Shown in pieces: positions 63,119 to 64,000 of a stretch of 64,000 nucleotides of DNA. The notes below the pieces were generated by a model, which did not search any database, was not told where the DNA came from, and saw only the letters and a program-made list of their open reading frames with translations. The stretch is from Lachnospiraceae bacterium (GTDB lineage: Bacteria; Bacillota; Clostridia; Lachnospirales; Lachnospiraceae), in the NCBI GenBank assembly GCA_003862155.1, contig QOUV01000001.1, forward strand, positions 1-64,000, given 5' to 3'. Both the position numbers and the translations under genes were made by a program. How positions within the stretch are numbered: position 1 is the first letter of the stretch; each line of letters begins with the position of its first letter.

Positions 63119-64000
63119 TTATCTTTTTTGATTTTTTAGTTTTTTTGTCTGTCTTCTTTGTTGATTTCTTCGGCTTTTTAGCATTCCTCGATTTTGACTT
63201 CTTAGGTTTCTTAGACGTCTTTTTCGATTTACTGGCTGATTTTTCGAATTATTGACCTTTTTAGATTTCTTTGCGGCCTTCTTTATTTTTTTAACTTTTG
63301 TCGGCTTAGTAATTTTTGTGGCCTTACCGTTCTTAGAAATCCTGTATTTTGTCTTTCCCACCTTAATGGTCGTGTTAGTATAAATCTGGCCATTCTTCTT
63401 TGTAATATAAGTAGTCTTCCCGACCTTTACGACCTTGATTTTGTTGACTACCCGGCCATTCTTGTCAGCGTAGTAATACTTCTTACCGACTTTTACGATT
63501 TTGTTCTTTATAGCCTTCCTGGTCTTCTTGTCAACGATCATGGTCTTCTTTCCTTTTTTGACAAGCTTTCCAGTAATTGTCTTTTCTGATTTTCTGGTTG
63601 GAGTAGTCTTCTTCGCAGTCGGCTTTGCAGGCTGTGCTGGATTTTTTGGTTTAGTTGGCTGTGTCGGCTGCGTTGGTTTTGTTGGCTGTGTCGGCTGCGT
63701 CGGTTTTGTCGGCTGCGTTGGTTTTGCTGGCTGTGTCGGCTGCGTTGGTTTTGTCGGTTCTGTCGGCTGTGTCGGTTTTGTCGGCTGAGCCGGTCTCTCT
63801 ACTGTCTGTGCATACCACTTACCGGCAGACGGAATGTCTTTCGCTGCGTATTCTTTTGATACTGTTTCTCCATCAAGACCCCATTTTCCATCTGACTCTT
63901 TACCATTAATTGTTATTGTCGGTGTTGGAAGCTCAGCAGCAAACTTTGCGTACCCGTTTTCTGAGAGAGCCACCTGTGCAAGCGACCAGCAATCTTTAAA
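63119..64000 (-). CDS. Secreted Pro/Thr- and Lys-rich repeat protein (partial, probably frameshifted)
   Basis: The reading frame has no stop up to the window edge (it begins ...DCWSLAQVALSENGYAKF), so the true start lies beyond 64000. It contains a Pro-Thr-Lys repeat of QPTKPT/QPTQPT triplets (about 30 triplets), then cell-wall-binding-like repeats such as GKKYYYADKNG, GKTTYITKKNG and GKTKYRISKNG. The C-terminus becomes a Lys-rich tail. A one-base shift near 63240-63244 (T5, A5 on the coding strand) makes the last 50 residues unnatural; with one more A the tail would continue KKTSKKPKKSKS and end at 63081. Probably exported, cell-wall attached. Function unknown. Confidence 0.7.
   Translation of the reverse strand, partial: FKDCWSLAQVALSENGYAKFAAELPTPTITINGKESDGKWGLDGETVSKEYAAKDIPSAGKWYAQTVERPAQPTKPTQPTEPTKPTQPTQPAKPTQPTKPTQPTQPTKPTQPTQPTKPKNPAQPAKPTAKKTTPTRKSEKTITGKLVKKGKKTMIVDKKTRKAIKNKIVKVGKKYYYADKNGRVVNKIKVVKVGKTTYITKKNGQIYTNTTIKVGKTKYRISKNGKATKITKPTKVKKIKKAAKKSKKVNNSKNQPVNRKRRLRNLRSQNRGMLKSRRNQQRRQTKKLKNQKR

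Noticed and set aside
63501-63788. Gly/Val/Cys-rich plus-strand ORF
   Set aside because: It is the antisense translation of the Pro-Thr repeat array.

Overview
The window looks like a chromosome segment of an anaerobic, butyrate-forming Firmicute, most likely a Lachnospiraceae (Butyrivibrio/Pseudobutyrivibrio-like). The evidence is a butyryl-CoA operon with electron-transfer flavoprotein, class III (oxygen-sensitive) ribonucleotide reductase, a SCIFF ranthipeptide locus beside secDF, anaerobic ThiH-type thiazole synthesis, a DnaE/PfkA/small alarmone synthetase housekeeping cluster, AT-rich intergenic DNA, and many extended -10 promoters of the form TGCTATAAT. The genus is an inference; no 16S gene is present.

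Layout. 0-2 kb: superoxide dismutase and an Mrp/ApbC Fe-S carrier. 2-8 kb: thl-hbd-bcd-etfB-etfA on the minus strand, preceded by a strong promoter and a near-perfect Rex operator. No crotonase gene is in the cluster. Four copies of a two-hairpin repeat sit exactly at the stop codons of thl, hbd and etfB. 8-12 kb: thyA-folA-ilvB-ilvH. 12-16.4 kb: tRNA-Gly, a small membrane protein, azlCD, a secreted nuclease, a HAD hydrolase and a ThiE/TenI-like protein. 16.4-19 kb: thiS-thiG-thiH plus an XRE regulator. 19-21.4 kb: a palindromic repeat cluster, enolase and five tRNA genes. 21.5-27.7 kb: oppBCDFA with a leader that ends in an intrinsic terminator. 28-34 kb: a small membrane protein, an alpha/beta hydrolase, glyA-serS and secDF. 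34-37 kb: the SCIFF peptide, its radical SAM maturase and an FKBP-type foldase. 37.7-39 kb: a gene-free island of three unrelated repeat families. 39-49 kb: ispE-gntR-DUF1934, then patatin-CPBP-dnaE-pfkA-trmH-(unknown)-alarmone synthetase. 49.5-54.5 kb: an orphan radical SAM enzyme, a decayed ORF and nadABC. 54.6-64 kb: a REC-GGDEF-EAL protein, histidine phosphatase, nrdDG, a two-component system and the end of a repeat-rich secreted protein that is open at the window edge and appears frameshifted.

Most striking observations. (1) The two-hairpin, about 120-nt repeat within the butyrate operon has compensatory base changes in its stems, conserved internal loops, and begins with the upstream gene's TGA. 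(2) The opp operon has an attenuator-like leader. (3) Three genes without Shine-Dalgarno sites have -10 elements only 6-10 nt before their ATG, suggesting leaderless or nearly leaderless transcripts. (4) ThiS carries two residues beyond its GG terminus. (5) The 37.7-39 kb island has a 41-bp perfect palindrome, a 72-bp minisatellite and REP-like elements, one of which again begins at a stop codon.

All calls are from reading the sequence and recalling family features; no database search was run.
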